Origin: Candidatus Lindowbacteria bacterium RIFCSPLOWO2_12_FULL_62_27 | GTDB taxonomy: Bacteria > Lindowbacteria > 2-12-FULL-62-27 | Assembly: GCA_001784175.1 (NCBI GenBank) | Contig: MFPR01000028.1 | Coordinates: 131,606-195,605 of the forward strand | Length of the DNA stretch: 64,000 nucleotides | Reading direction: 5' to 3' | Shown: in pieces, positions 34,543 through 45,184 of the stretch | Position numbering within the stretch: the first letter of the stretch is position 1 | How the letters are laid out: every line of letters begins with the position of its first letter | Notes under the pieces: generated by a model | Databases searched by the model: none | What the model was told of the DNA's origin: nothing | The model's input: only the letters and a program-made list of their open reading frames with translations | Translations under genes and position numbers: made by a program

Positions 34543-35631
34543 CTAACCCCACACTTCCCCGACGACCTTCTCCATCTCCTCCCTCTGCCCCGCCATCGAC
34601 TCGTAGAGGAACAGGCATCCCTTCGCTCGCGCAAGATTGTGCGCCGGCCGGGACGCGAATCGCGCCGCGTCCCAGCCGAAGTAGCGGTCTTCCAGCGCGT
34701 CTCTCAAAAAACGCGACGCCAGCTCCAGCGTGATCAGCCGGCACGACGGCGCGATCAGCGGCCGTTCGGCGCCGCTAAGCGGTGCGTCCGACTGACGGTA
34801 CCCCTCGCAAAACGCGCGGAACCGGTCGGCCAGAAACGGCGTCGCTTGATCCTCCGGCCCCTCACGGCACCACGATCGGACGGCGTCGCCGATGTCGACC
34901 AGGACCGTGTGCCGCGCGCACGAGTCAAGATCGATCAGCCCGACGGCCCGGCCGGTCGCGGGATCAAAGAGCACGTTGCTGATTTTCGGATCCCCGTGCA
35001 CTACCCGGCTCGCCCAAGGGGTCGGCAGAAAATGCCGCGGTAGATCGGTCGAGACCTTCTCCGCAAGCGGACCGACCTCGCCCATCATCGGATGATTGCG
35101 AAACTGCCGCAGCGCGGATTGCAAGAACTCCAAATGTTTCGGCGAATCATGAAGTGGCCGGCCCGCTTGGAACTCGTACCGGAAATCCGCCATCGCGGTG
35201 TGGAAACTTCCCAGCATGAGCGCGGCCTCCTTGACCATCCGGGTGTTCTTCACACAGTCGTATGATTCGCCTTTCAAAAACGTTGTCAGCCGGTATCGGT
35301 CGCCCCGAACGTCCGCCGAAGGGTTTCCTTCGCCCGTCAGAATCAGCCGGGGCGCCGGAAAGGATTGGTCCGCCAGATGGGCGGTGACGGCCTGATAATC
35401 ACGCAGATTTGAATCGGAAGAAAGATCCGGATGCAGGCGCTGCACGATATACATGCCCGTGGCGCTTTCCACCCGATACGTGCCATGAATCAGGCCCATC
35501 GGGATATGTTCGACCCCGACCCTGTCCCCGATCGGATAGTGCGTCAGCGCCTGCTCGACTTGTTTCGCCCGCTCTGCATCATCCCGATCCTGCATCCTCT
35601 GAAGCGTAGGAGCGTCCGGCCGCATCGTCAA
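34543..35631 (-). CDS. Phosphotransferase (APH / N-acetylhexosamine kinase-like)
   Basis: VHGDPKISNVLFDPATGRAVGLIDLDSCARHTVLVDIGDAVRSW. Confidence 0.85.
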   Translation of the reverse strand: MTMRPDAPTLQRMQDRDDAERAKQVEQALTHYPIGDRVGVEHIPMGLIHGTYRVESATGMYIVQRLHPDLSSDSNLRDYQAVTAHLADQSFPAPRLILTGEGNPSADVRGDRYRLTTFLKGESYDCVKNTRMVKEAALMLGSFHTAMADFRYEFQAGRPLHDSPKHLEFLQSALRQFRNHPMMGEVGPLAEKVSTDLPRHFLPTPWASRVVHGDPKISNVLFDPATGRAVGLIDLDSCARHTVLVDIGDAVRSWCREGPEDQATPFLADRFRAFCEGYRQSDAPLSGAERPLIAPSCRLITLELASRFLRDALEDRYFGWDAARFASRPAHNLARAKGCLFLYESMAGQREEMEKVVGEVWG

Positions 35632-35680
35632 GCGCTCAATTTTTATGTGCGTCTGAAAACATTTGTGGTACGCTAAGGCG

Positions 35681-38665
35681 ATGGCTCAGCATCCGGGGTG
35701 GGGGCGCTGCCCTGTCGCAGTTGCAGGACTCATATTGGGGGCTCTCTTGTTCAGAAGCGGGCCGGCCGCCGCCGAACCGATCGGCGCGATGTCCCGGTAT
35801 CAGATGGGACTCGAGGCCGAGCGGGGCGGCAATCTCGATGCGGCGCTGCAGCTCTATCAGGAGGCCGTGCAGATCGGCGGGGATGAGCGGGCCACCGTCG
35901 ACGCGCTGACGCGCATCGCGCACATCCAGATGCTGCGGCGCGCCGACGCCGACGCCGAAAAGGCCATCCTCGGCGCGCTCGAACGCGACCCCCAGCATTC
36001 GGAAGCCCGCCTCGCGCAGGCCCGCCTCTGGCTCCTTCAGGACAAACCGCGACTGGCCATTCGGAATTTCGAAGACCTCTCCAAACGGGAACCGGTCGCG
36101 CTTCCCTCCCTCCTCGGCCTGATCGAAGCTGCCCTCGTACGCAACGATGAAAAACTCTTCAAACTGTCCCGGACCCGCCTCGTGGCATGGATCGGTCAGC
36201 GGTCGGAATTCCGCCAGAAGGCGGCGATCCAGGCGCGCGGCGATGCTGAATTCTTCGCGGCGGCCGACAAACCCGATCTCGCCCTCCAACTGGCCGAACT
36301 CTCATTCTCAATCGATCCATCCGGGTCCTCGAAACAGTTTCTCGCACAGACCCTTTACCAGGCCAACCAGCTCGACGATGCGGCGCAGATGTATCAGGAA
36401 CTCCTCCCGGATCCGGAATTGCGGGAGTGGGCGCAGATCATGCTCAAGCAGATCGAAGTCCAGCGCGGGGAACTGCAGCTCGGAACCAAACGGGCCAGAC
36501 TCCGCGAACTTCAGGCGCGCGCCCGGGAGGCGGAAATCGAAGGCCGGCTTCCGGACGCGATTTCCATCCATGAGGAAATCATCTCGTTCGGCAAGGGGGT
36601 CTTTGATGTGGAAGTCCGGGATGCGGAGGCCAGGCTGGGGTCATTGCAAAAACGGCATGTCGAAAAAACCGCAACGGACGCGCGCGTTCAGGCGTCGGAA
36701 CTCATGCGAACTGCCCGGCACCGCGAGGCCGCGGAGATTCTGAAACGCGCGAGGTCCGTCGTCGGGACCGACCTGGTCCTCGACGGCATGCGGGCCGACG
36801 CGCTCCTCAAGTCTTCCGATGAGTTGCGCGCGGCGGAGAAGGAATCGGCGTTGCGGGAAATTCTCGAGATCGAGGCCGGACTGGAAGCGGCGGCGTCGGC
36901 GCTGCGGTCCGACGTCCTCGCACAGACCCATGCACAACTGGCGCGCATCCTGGAATCGAAACGTCTGTGGGCCGAAGCCGCGGAGCATTATCGCAAAGCC
37001 CTGGAGATGTCCCCGGGCCTTCCCGGCGTCTCCCGCCGCCTGATGACGGCGCGCCTGCGGGCCAACCTGCCGCGTCTCTTGATGATCGGCGCCGTTCTCG
37101 CCGTCGCCGCCGGCATCCTCTATTTCCGCCGGCCCAAATTCTATCACAGCGCCCTGGCGTACCTCCGGTATCAAATCGCCGTCCGCCAAAACAACCGCGA
37201 GGGTGAATATCACGCCCTGACGGCGCTCGCAGCCCTTCGCCCGCACCGCATCGACTGGCGCCGGCGGCTCGCCGCGCTGGCGCTGGAAAAAGGCGACCAG
37301 GAGGTCTGCCTCTATCTGCACGAACAGCTTCGGAGAGAGCGGAGTCTGGACCTGAAGGGAATGTTGAACCTGTATGACATCTATGAGCAGCGGCGGGAGG
37401 CCGGCAAATTGTATGATCTCATCCTCGAAATGATCAAGGAATCTCCCGCCGAGCCTGTCCGGTCCAGAATTCTCGAAACCAAATTCCGCCTCGAGATGGA
37501 GTCGCAAAAATCCAACGACGCGTTCCTGACCGGCCGCGACTTGATGGCGGCGAAACCCTCCGCATGGGTGGCCGAACAGATGGTGAAATTGATTCGGACA
37601 CGGTCCGCCGAGCCGGATCTTCGCATGTTGCTTTCGACCTACCGCGTCTGGCTGCGCCTCCAGCCTGCGGCCGCCGACCGGATCATCGGCCAGGCGGAGG
37701 AGATTCTGCGGAAGGCCGCATCCGACCCGCCGGCTGCACCGGCAGAACCGGCCCGGCAGGATGTCCAGCCGCTCACGCAGTTTGTCCTCGACGCGCTGCA
37801 GAAAAGCGGGGATTTGAAACGCGCGGCGGATCTGCTCGAGTTCGTCCGTTTGTCGGAGAAGGACCCGGTGACGACGTTGCGCACGCTCCTCAAACTCTAC
37901 TCGGCCCTCGGCGATCCGGAGGCGGTCTTTCGGACGACCGGCCTTATGCATGAGGCGTCCCCGTCCAATTTCGATTTCGGGATGAATTACGCGCAGCTCC
38001 TCGAGAAACGCGGCGACCAGGCGCGCGTCGAATCCGTCCTCCTGACCCTCCTGCCGCACCATCCCAACAGTGTCGAGCTGGTCCGTGCATTGACGGACCG
38101 CGCCCGGGCCCTCTACGAATCCGACCGGCCCGAAGATCCGGAGCGGGCCATCGAGCTTCTCCGCGGCATTCTCGGCCGGACGTTTCTCGACAACAAGGAA
38201 ATCCGGCTGCTGCTCGCACGCTGCCTCTTGAAAAACGATCGCGCGGATGAGGCCATCGCGATCCTCCAGGCGGTCGAAGGCGGCGGATACCCGCGCCTCC
38301 GGGCCCAGGCGGTCGCGGCGGAGGCGTTTCTTCGTAAAAATCAGCCGGGGCTCGCCGTCGATATCCTGTCCAAAGTCAATTTCCAGGATCCGCAGATCAC
38401 GGAGGATCTCTTCAAGGAAATGCGATACCTCCAGTCGTTGGCCCTCGAGGCCGAAAACCGTCTCGAAGAGGCTGCGGCCATTCTCGACGAACTCATCCTT
38501 CGCGACATCACGTTCAGGGACGTGAAGGCCAGACACGAGCGGCTCGCGCCGGTCCGCCGGCCTCAGCCAAAGGAAGAGTGCCCGGCCTGTGGTAAATCCA
38601 GCCCCGCGGGGTCGCGCTTCTGCACCTCGTGCGGCGCGCCCCTCGGCGTGGACTCCACCGGTTGA
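35681..38665 (+). CDS. Large TPR protein with TM segment and C-terminal zinc ribbon
   Basis: TPR units, TM LLMIGAVLAVAAGILYF, C-terminal ECPACGKSSPAGSRFCTSCGAPLG. Confidence 0.8.
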   Translation: MAQHPGWGRCPVAVAGLILGALLFRSGPAAAEPIGAMSRYQMGLEAERGGNLDAALQLYQEAVQIGGDERATVDALTRIAHIQMLRRADADAEKAILGALERDPQHSEARLAQARLWLLQDKPRLAIRNFEDLSKREPVALPSLLGLIEAALVRNDEKLFKLSRTRLVAWIGQRSEFRQKAAIQARGDAEFFAAADKPDLALQLAELSFSIDPSGSSKQFLAQTLYQANQLDDAAQMYQELLPDPELREWAQIMLKQIEVQRGELQLGTKRARLRELQARAREAEIEGRLPDAISIHEEIISFGKGVFDVEVRDAEARLGSLQKRHVEKTATDARVQASELMRTARHREAAEILKRARSVVGTDLVLDGMRADALLKSSDELRAAEKESALREILEIEAGLEAAASALRSDVLAQTHAQLARILESKRLWAEAAEHYRKALEMSPGLPGVSRRLMTARLRANLPRLLMIGAVLAVAAGILYFRRPKFYHSALAYLRYQIAVRQNNREGEYHALTALAALRPHRIDWRRRLAALALEKGDQEVCLYLHEQLRRERSLDLKGMLNLYDIYEQRREAGKLYDLILEMIKESPAEPVRSRILETKFRLEMESQKSNDAFLTGRDLMAAKPSAWVAEQMVKLIRTRSAEPDLRMLLSTYRVWLRLQPAAADRIIGQAEEILRKAASDPPAAPAEPARQDVQPLTQFVLDALQKSGDLKRAADLLEFVRLSEKDPVTTLRTLLKLYSALGDPEAVFRTTGLMHEASPSNFDFGMNYAQLLEKRGDQARVESVLLTLLPHHPNSVELVRALTDRARALYESDRPEDPERAIELLRGILGRTFLDNKEIRLLLARCLLKNDRADEAIAILQAVEGGGYPRLRAQAVAAEAFLRKNQPGLAVDILSKVNFQDPQITEDLFKEMRYLQSLALEAENRLEEAAAILDELILRDITFRDVKARHERLAPVRRPQPKEECPACGKSSPAGSRFCTSCGAPLGVDSTG

Positions 38666-38723
38666 CTGTGAACGCTCCCGCGCTTACACTCGGCCGGTGT
38701 CTATCTCGGAAGAGGTGTGGACC

Positions 38724-39239
38724 ATGAGCATTCCTGTTCGGCGTTTCGCCGCGGCCGCCGCCTGCCTCCTGATCGGCTGCACCCCGGAGTCCAGAAACTT
38801 GACGGTCCCCGAAGGACTGCGGCAGATTCACGTGCGAACATTTGAAAACAACACCTACGAACTGGGCATCGAAGATCTGGTCACGCATAAAACAGTGGAA
38901 GCGCTCCTCAAGGACGCCCAGGTGGCGGTGGTCGAGGAGGCCCATGCCAACGCCGTTCTGCGCGGGAAAGTCCAAAAGTACATCCGGGAACCGATCGCAT
39001 TTGACCAGAACAACGTCGCAACGCTCTACCGCGTGTATCTGGTCGTCCAGGCGGAACTCTACGACCAGAAAACCCAACAGAGTTTCTGGGTCGAGCCGCT
39101 CATCGATCATCAGACAACCTATTCCCCCATCTCCCCGCCGATCGAGACCGAGGCGATGGCCAAGGAACGGCTGGCAGGACTCGTGGCCACAGATCTTTTG
39201 ACCCGGGTCACCCAGGGCTGGATCAATCTGAAAAAATAA
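38724..39239 (+). CDS. lptE: LPS assembly lipoprotein LptE-like
   Basis: Lipobox AAACLLIGC; LRQIHVRTFENNTYELGIEDLVTHKTVEALLKD; upstream of holA. Confidence 0.7.
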   Translation: MSIPVRRFAAAAACLLIGCTPESRNLTVPEGLRQIHVRTFENNTYELGIEDLVTHKTVEALLKDAQVAVVEEAHANAVLRGKVQKYIREPIAFDQNNVATLYRVYLVVQAELYDQKTQQSFWVEPLIDHQTTYSPISPPIETEAMAKERLAGLVATDLLTRVTQGWINLKK

Positions 39240-39260
39240 TCCCGACGCCCCGCGGATCGC

Positions 39261-40370
39261 ATGGCTCCCTCAGCAAAAACCCCCATTCCCGTCGTCGCCG
39301 TCCGGCCGGACAAGGCCGTTCAGATGGTCACGTCCGGCGGCCGCCAGCCCCGTTCGTGGCCGGCCTGGATCATGATCCGATGGGAGGAATCATTTCTCTT
39401 TAAACGGCTACTCGATCAGCTCTGGGCCGGCCTCGGCAATCTGGATCAGGGCGCCGAACGCGTGGTGCTCCATGTCAAGGATTCCGCGTCGGCGCAGGCG
39501 TTCTTCCGCGAAATATCGTCCTCGTCCCTGCTCGCCGAAACACGTCTCGTCATCGCACACGTGTCACGGCCCATCAGGCGCTTCATCGATCTGGACGTGT
39601 TCGGTAGAGAACTCCTGACGGCCTCCGAACGGACATTGCCCGTTCTCGCCGTCGAGGGAATGGCGAAACTCGATGAGGAAAGTGCGCGCCTCGCCCTCGC
39701 GTCCGCCGGATGCGGCCGGAAGGGAATGGAGATCGCGGTGTGGCGCCCCTATGATCGGGACCGGGCGCTCGACATCGCCCGGGAAATTATCGGCGTGTGC
39801 GGCGTGCGGGCCGATGACCTGACCCTGAATTTCTGGCTGGACCGGCTCGGCTCCAATCTGGATCGCCTTCAGTCGGAGGCCCGGCGGATGAAGATTCTGT
39901 TGCAGAACGATGAAGTGACTCAGGAGCGTCTGGAGGAGGTTTTCGAGGTCCCGCACGTCCATGACGAAACCGTCTGGGACATCCTGCGTCATGTCCTGGA
40001 CGGCGACGGCTCGAAGGCGGCGGCGCACCTCAAGGCGTTCCTGCAATCGACCGACGCGTTCCTGGCCGCCTCGGAGCTGACAAGAATCCTTCTCTGCCTG
40101 CAGGCGCTGTCCTTGGCGGCGCGGGAGGGCGCCTCGGCGACGCCGGCTGAAACATTCCTGCGATTCGAAATGAAAGGAAAACGTCGTCAGGATAAACTGC
40201 TCGGATTGGCGTCCCGCTTCGACGGCTCGTCCCTTCCGATCCACGACCTCGCGTCGCGGCTTCTCGCGCTCGATCTTGCCGTCAAGCAATCAAAAACGGC
40301 CGGCGCGCGTCAGGAAGTCGTGGTGCGGACGTTTCTGGCGCTATGCCGCGAGCCGCAGCCGGCGGCTTAG
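39261..40370 (+). CDS. holA: DNA polymerase III subunit delta
   Basis: Delta-like length and pattern (LLDQLW...EERLEEVFEVPHVHDETVWDILRHVLDGDGSKAAAHLKAFLQS); position before rpsT. Confidence 0.8.
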   Translation: MAPSAKTPIPVVAVRPDKAVQMVTSGGRQPRSWPAWIMIRWEESFLFKRLLDQLWAGLGNLDQGAERVVLHVKDSASAQAFFREISSSSLLAETRLVIAHVSRPIRRFIDLDVFGRELLTASERTLPVLAVEGMAKLDEESARLALASAGCGRKGMEIAVWRPYDRDRALDIAREIIGVCGVRADDLTLNFWLDRLGSNLDRLQSEARRMKILLQNDEVTQERLEEVFEVPHVHDETVWDILRHVLDGDGSKAAAHLKAFLQSTDAFLAASELTRILLCLQALSLAAREGASATPAETFLRFEMKGKRRQDKLLGLASRFDGSSLPIHDLASRLLALDLAVKQSKTAGARQEVVVRTFLALCREPQPAA

Positions 40371-40604
40371 GCGCGCGATTTTTCGGGCCGCCGTGTTTTT
40401 GTGAATGACGCGGCGCTTGGCCGCCTTGTCGACTGCGCTCTGCATCTCTCTCAACGCATTCGTCGCTTCTTCCCGGTTCTTCGCCTTGAGCGATTCCAGC
40501 ACCTTGCGCGTCAGCGTGTGAATTCTCGTTCGGTAGCGCCGGTTGTCCGCGTAGCGCCGCACGTCCTGCCGCGCTTTCTTGATCGACGATTTAATGTTCG
40601 GCAC
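40341..40604 (-). CDS. rpsT: 30S ribosomal protein S20
   Basis: MPNIKSSIKKARQDVRRYADNRRYRTRIHTLTRKVLESLKAKNREEATNALREMQSAVDKAAKRRVIHKNTAARKIARLSRRL. Confidence 0.95.
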   Translation of the reverse strand: MPNIKSSIKKARQDVRRYADNRRYRTRIHTLTRKVLESLKAKNREEATNALREMQSAVDKAAKRRVIHKNTAARKIARLSRRLRLAA

Positions 40605-40688
40605 GTGCTCACCTCCTTGGCGCGCACTCTATCTTCCGCGCACCCCACCGTCAACCGGCGATGGGTGGCCTGGGCGGTCGGCGTTGGA

Positions 40689-42686
40689 ATGGCCCTCTCT
40701 ATTGCAACGCCCTGCGCCGCAAGAGAAATGGGACTGATCAAGCTTCGCAGTTCCGGGGCGGTCGATATGTCCTTCGACGAGGGTCGCAGGCTGGTCAGGT
40801 TTGGTGACAGCGTGGCGTTCGATTACGGCGCCTACGACCTCGTCGCCGGCCGATTGACCCTGGATGAGGCGGTGGGCCGGGCCTGGGCCGAAGGAGACGT
40901 GAAGCTGTCCGGCCCCGCCGGCCGGGCCCGCGCGACGAAAGTGTGGCTGGACCTGGCGACCGAACGGATCGTGCTGGAGGACTTGGAGGCGAACGTGGGG
41001 CTCTGGTCGGCGCGCGCGAAAAACGCGGAGATCCTCGGAGATCGCATCGTTCTGAATCATGCGCTTGTCACCCTCTGCCCGGCGCCCCACCCCCTCTACT
41101 CCCTGCGCGTGCGCCGGATGTCGAAAGAGTCCCGGACACGGTACGTCGCGCATGGCGTTGTCCCTTATTTCTACTTCGTGCCGTTTTTTTATCTCCCTTG
41201 GTACACCTATGAGCTCGAGGAAACGGAGGAGGGCGGACCGCTGGTGCCCAGCCGGCAGGGATTCGAATTCAATCCGGGCCGGGGAAATTTCACCGGTCTG
41301 TTTGTCAAAACCTCCTGGCGGAAAAAATTCTTCGACCGCCAGCTCCTCTCCGTCAGCAGGCTTGATTACTATTCCAAACCCGGGCTCGCGCTCGGCCAGG
41401 AGATGCATTTCAAGTCCAGGACGGCGGAACATTTCACGTTCCTCTATTACATCCGCCAGCGCGTCATCAACCGGAACAACTTCTCCCGCGCCGACGGCCG
41501 CGACTCGCGCTGGAGGCTGTGGCAGGTCTGGAATAAGAATTTTTCGTTCGGGCATTTCAAATCCTTTGTCAACGAGGTTTCCGACAGCCATCTCGAAGAC
41601 GATTATCGCTTCAATCTGGATGAACGCAGGCTGCCGGAACGGGAGATCAACGCCGAATTCGTCTATGACCGGCCGCAGTTCAGAATGAAAGTTCTTGGCG
41701 AAAGACTGCGGACGCTGAATCTCCACGGCGCGGAGGAATACCGGGTCGAGCGGCGCCGGGCCCCGGCGCTCCGCTTCCTGACCTTTCCGTTTCTCATCCT
41801 TTCCGGAAACGCCGCCCCGGACCGGCGGGGCTGGGCCTTCTACGGTCAGGCGGAAGGACTTGGGGGAAGGGGCCGCGACCGGTTCGACCGGCCGGACGGG
41901 GCGTTCGGCGACGGCCGGATGGCGGCGCTCTTCAGCGTTCCGCTCACCGCCGCGCTCTCGGCAACCTCCGAACTCGGCGCTCAAACAGAATTTCGCCGCA
42001 ACCGGATCGCCGGCGAGTCCTCCTCCACGACGCCGGCGGGAAATTTCCGCCTGACCCTTCACCGGCCCTGGTGGGGCGGCGATATTCAGAGCGACGCGGG
42101 CTTCACCTACCGGAGGGCCTTCGCCAATAAATCCGTTTATTCCTCCGGCGGCGTCATCGAGGATCTCCTCTTCGTCTCGCTTCGCCGGTTCCGCCCTCGC
42201 TGGAAAACGTCCCTCGACGCCGGGTATGACTTTCGCCCGGCCCTCCGCGGGCTCTCGACAGTCGATTTCCAGACGCGCTGGGGAGACGACCGCCGTGAGG
42301 TTTCATCGATCGTCCGCTACGATCCTCAAAAATCGAGGACCCAGAGCGTTTACACAAATGCCTGGTTCAAGATCGGTGACGTACTTCACGCCGGAATGGG
42401 ATTCCAGACCGTCCAGACGGATACGGAAATTCAGGTGCAATTCACGCCCACGGCCACATTCGAAACCCCCGGAAAAAAATACCGGATTGGCCTGAACGCC
42501 TTCTATGACGCCAAACTCAAAAAATGGCGCACGACGGACCTCCGCCTCGGCCGGACGTTCGATTGCGTCGAAATCACGCTCAGACTCTCCAAACGCGACA
42601 ACGACTTCAGATTCTCCTTCAGCTTCGACCTCGCCGGATTCGGCCAGCCACAGGACCTCTTCAGACAGGAGGACGCCCTTAAATAA
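40689..42686 (+). CDS. lptD: LPS-assembly protein LptD-like (start approximate)
   Basis: OstA-like N-terminus and LptD pattern VPYFYFVPFFYLPWYTYELEETEEGGPLVPSRQGFEF. Confidence 0.8.
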   Translation: MALSIATPCAAREMGLIKLRSSGAVDMSFDEGRRLVRFGDSVAFDYGAYDLVAGRLTLDEAVGRAWAEGDVKLSGPAGRARATKVWLDLATERIVLEDLEANVGLWSARAKNAEILGDRIVLNHALVTLCPAPHPLYSLRVRRMSKESRTRYVAHGVVPYFYFVPFFYLPWYTYELEETEEGGPLVPSRQGFEFNPGRGNFTGLFVKTSWRKKFFDRQLLSVSRLDYYSKPGLALGQEMHFKSRTAEHFTFLYYIRQRVINRNNFSRADGRDSRWRLWQVWNKNFSFGHFKSFVNEVSDSHLEDDYRFNLDERRLPEREINAEFVYDRPQFRMKVLGERLRTLNLHGAEEYRVERRRAPALRFLTFPFLILSGNAAPDRRGWAFYGQAEGLGGRGRDRFDRPDGAFGDGRMAALFSVPLTAALSATSELGAQTEFRRNRIAGESSSTTPAGNFRLTLHRPWWGGDIQSDAGFTYRRAFANKSVYSSGGVIEDLLFVSLRRFRPRWKTSLDAGYDFRPALRGLSTVDFQTRWGDDRREVSSIVRYDPQKSRTQSVYTNAWFKIGDVLHAGMGFQTVQTDTEIQVQFTPTATFETPGKKYRIGLNAFYDAKLKKWRTTDLRLGRTFDCVEITLRLSKRDNDFRFSFSFDLAGFGQPQDLFRQEDALK

Positions 42687-42692
42687 ACGGCG

Positions 42693-43748
42693 CTAAAACA
42701 AAAATATCATCCGGTAAAAAAAGTACCCCAGCACCAGAAGAAGCGCATTCGGCGACCACACGGTCGCGCATGCCAGCTCGTGGGAGGTCGAGTGGAGCGC
42801 TGACGCCACCGCAAGAAGAATGTAATACCCCGCCAGGATGGTCAGCGTCAGCAAAAAGCCCAGAACGCGGTTCCCGCGCTTGATCAGCATCGAAAGCGTC
42901 GCCGCGAACACGGCGAAAAAAAACGGCGACAGCACCAGCGCGGCTTTCTTGTGAAATTCAAAACGCTCCGGTTCGCTCAGGCCGGCGGTCAGAGGCGTCA
43001 TCTCCAGCAGGCTCTTGTCTTTCGCCCTGGCCTTCGACTCGGACCGGCCGGGGACCGGCAGGACATGGGCGGCGGTTTGGAATTGGACCGAAAGATGTTT
43101 CTCGGCGTCGGTCCAGAGAATCTGGCCGTTTTCGAAAACAAACCGGGCCTGGCCGTTCACCCGCTCCACCTGGGCCGTTCGGGCCAGGATCCGGAAGCCG
43201 GGCGAATCGGAGTACTCGAAGAAAACGTTTTTGAAAAGTGGGCTTACGCCGACTTCCAGCTCCTGGCACGAGAATTTGATCGGCCCGTGCGTCAGAAGCT
43301 GGCCCGGAACGATCAGGTTCTCGATCCGGATGTCCTTCCGCGCGTCCTGCAGCTTGTCTCGAAACATAAGACGCGCCGGCGGCGCCAGCCACGCCTCGTT
43401 GACGAACAGCAGCCCCGAAAGGGCCACGCCCAGAAAAATGGCCGGCGTCAACAGCTCCGCCGGAAACACGCCCGCCGCGCGGATCGCCGTCAGTTCCTCC
43501 TGCTGCGCCATCTGGCCGTAGCCGATCAGAATCGCGAACAGCAGGCTCATTGGAATCGCGTACGAAATGCCCGTCGGAAACCACAGCGCCACGATCGACA
43601 GAATGTTCCACAGCGCCGCGCCCTCCTTCAGCACCAGCCGCAAGAGGTTCATGACCTGCCCGAGAAGCAGCAGGCCCGAAAAGAAAAACAGGGCGGCCAG
43701 GAACAATTTCAATTCCTCCCGCAGACAGTACTTCGTCAGGATTCGCAT
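42693..43748 (-). CDS. LptF/LptG family permease
   Basis: MRILTKYCLREELKLFLAALFFFSGLLLLGQVMNLL...; YjgP/YjgQ pattern. Confidence 0.85.
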   Translation of the reverse strand: MRILTKYCLREELKLFLAALFFFSGLLLLGQVMNLLRLVLKEGAALWNILSIVALWFPTGISYAIPMSLLFAILIGYGQMAQQEELTAIRAAGVFPAELLTPAIFLGVALSGLLFVNEAWLAPPARLMFRDKLQDARKDIRIENLIVPGQLLTHGPIKFSCQELEVGVSPLFKNVFFEYSDSPGFRILARTAQVERVNGQARFVFENGQILWTDAEKHLSVQFQTAAHVLPVPGRSESKARAKDKSLLEMTPLTAGLSEPERFEFHKKAALVLSPFFFAVFAATLSMLIKRGNRVLGFLLTLTILAGYYILLAVASALHSTSHELACATVWSPNALLLVLGYFFYRMIFLF

Positions 43749-43792
43749 GGGCCATATTTACATTTTTCTCCGGACATTTTAAGTTGTACCTC

Positions 43793-44551
43793 ATGTCCGG
43801 TCATTCCAAGTGGGCCAATATCAAATACCGCAAATCCGCGCAGGACGCACGCAAGGGGCTCCTCTTCTCCAAACTCGCACGCGCCGTTCTCGTGGCGGCC
43901 CGGCGCGGCGGAAAAGATCCCGAAGTCAACTTCGACCTCAAAACCGCCATCGGCAAGGCCCGCGACATGGGACTGCCCAAGGAAAACATCCAGCGCGCCA
44001 TTGCGCGCGGCGTCGGTGAGGTGGAGGGCATCGTGCTGGAGGAGATCACCTACGAGGGGTTCGGCACGGGCGGGGTCGGGATCGTGGTCGAGGCGGTTTC
44101 GGAAAACCGGAATCGCACGACCTCCGACGTCCGCCATCTGTTCTCCAAGTACGGCGGATCCCTCGCGACGCTGGGGGCCGTTTCCTGGAAATTCAAACGC
44201 ATGGGGCTCATCGTCGTGCTTTCCAAGCGGAAGGAAAAATCCCTGACCGAGGACATCGTGCTGGAGGACGCGGCCGAGCTCGGCGCCGCCGACGTGAAGG
44301 CCATCCAGGACGGGTTCGAGATACTGACGCCGGTCGATCAGTTCGGCCGCATCCGCGGCGAACTCGATAAAAAATCCTATTCCATCCGCCTCTCCGAGCT
44401 GACCCTCATCCCCACCCTGCAGATCCCGCTCCAGGGGGACGAGGCCCGGCAGGTCTTTGACCTGGTCGTGGAGCTGCAGGACCTGGAGGACGTTCAGAAC
44501 GTGACGACGGACGCCGACCTGCCGGACGATCTCTTCGTGCAGGCCGCATGA
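43793..44551 (+). CDS. yebC: YebC/PmpR family transcriptional regulator
   Basis: MSGHSKWANIKYRKSAQDARKGLLFSKLARAVLVAARRGGKDPEVN. Confidence 0.95.
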   Translation: MSGHSKWANIKYRKSAQDARKGLLFSKLARAVLVAARRGGKDPEVNFDLKTAIGKARDMGLPKENIQRAIARGVGEVEGIVLEEITYEGFGTGGVGIVVEAVSENRNRTTSDVRHLFSKYGGSLATLGAVSWKFKRMGLIVVLSKRKEKSLTEDIVLEDAAELGAADVKAIQDGFEILTPVDQFGRIRGELDKKSYSIRLSELTLIPTLQIPLQGDEARQVFDLVVELQDLEDVQNVTTDADLPDDLFVQAA

Positions 44552-45135
44552 TCCACCATCTCCGGGGTAAATTGCTGAAACGAAATCCCACCCTCGTGAT
44601 CGTCGATTGCGCCGGGGTCGGCTTCGGGGTTCATATCTCCCCCAAGGACGCCGAACGGATCGGGGCGCCGGGAACGGAAGTTGCTCTCCATATATATATG
44701 CACCTGTCGGAGGGCGATGTACGGCTCTTCGGGTTCCTGGACGAAAAAGATCTGGAATTCTTCCTCCTCCTCTTTTCGGTGGATCGTGTGGGCCCCAAAA
44801 CGGCCATGGCGGTGGTCTCCGTTCTTCCCCGCGATGCATTCTTTGTGGCCGTGTCGGCCAAGGACACGAATGCGCTTCTCAGGGTGCCCGGGATCGGCCA
44901 GAAAACGGCCGAACGGATCCTTTTCGAGCTGCGCGAAAAAATCCCGGCGTCGGTCGCCGCCCAGGGCGCCGCCCCGATCGATGCGCAGGCCATCGAGGCC
45001 CTGCTCTCGCTCGGATTCGATCGCCGCTCCGCGGAAAAAGCCGTCGCGGCCGCCAGACGCTCCGGCGCGGCCTCCCTCGAATCCCTCGTGACGGCGTCCC
45101 TCCGCAGTCTCGGCGCCGCCGCGGGCGCCGCGTAG
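44548..45135 (+). CDS. ruvA: Holliday junction branch migration protein RuvA
   Basis: MIHHLRGKLLKRNPTLVIVDCAGVGFGVHIS...RVPGIGQKTAERILFELREK. Confidence 0.93.
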   Translation: MIHHLRGKLLKRNPTLVIVDCAGVGFGVHISPKDAERIGAPGTEVALHIYMHLSEGDVRLFGFLDEKDLEFFLLLFSVDRVGPKTAMAVVSVLPRDAFFVAVSAKDTNALLRVPGIGQKTAERILFELREKIPASVAAQGAAPIDAQAIEALLSLGFDRRSAEKAVAAARRSGAASLESLVTASLRSLGAAAGAA

Positions 45136-45184
45136 CGCCTCCGGCTCTTGTCAAACCCGCATTCCTCCAAGTAGGGTAGTCGCC

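Noticed and set aside
36641-38536. 631-aa minus-strand ORF
   Set aside because: Antisense shadow of the TPR/zinc-ribbon protein 35681..38665.
40629-42062. 477-aa minus-strand ORF
   Set aside because: Antisense shadow of lptD.
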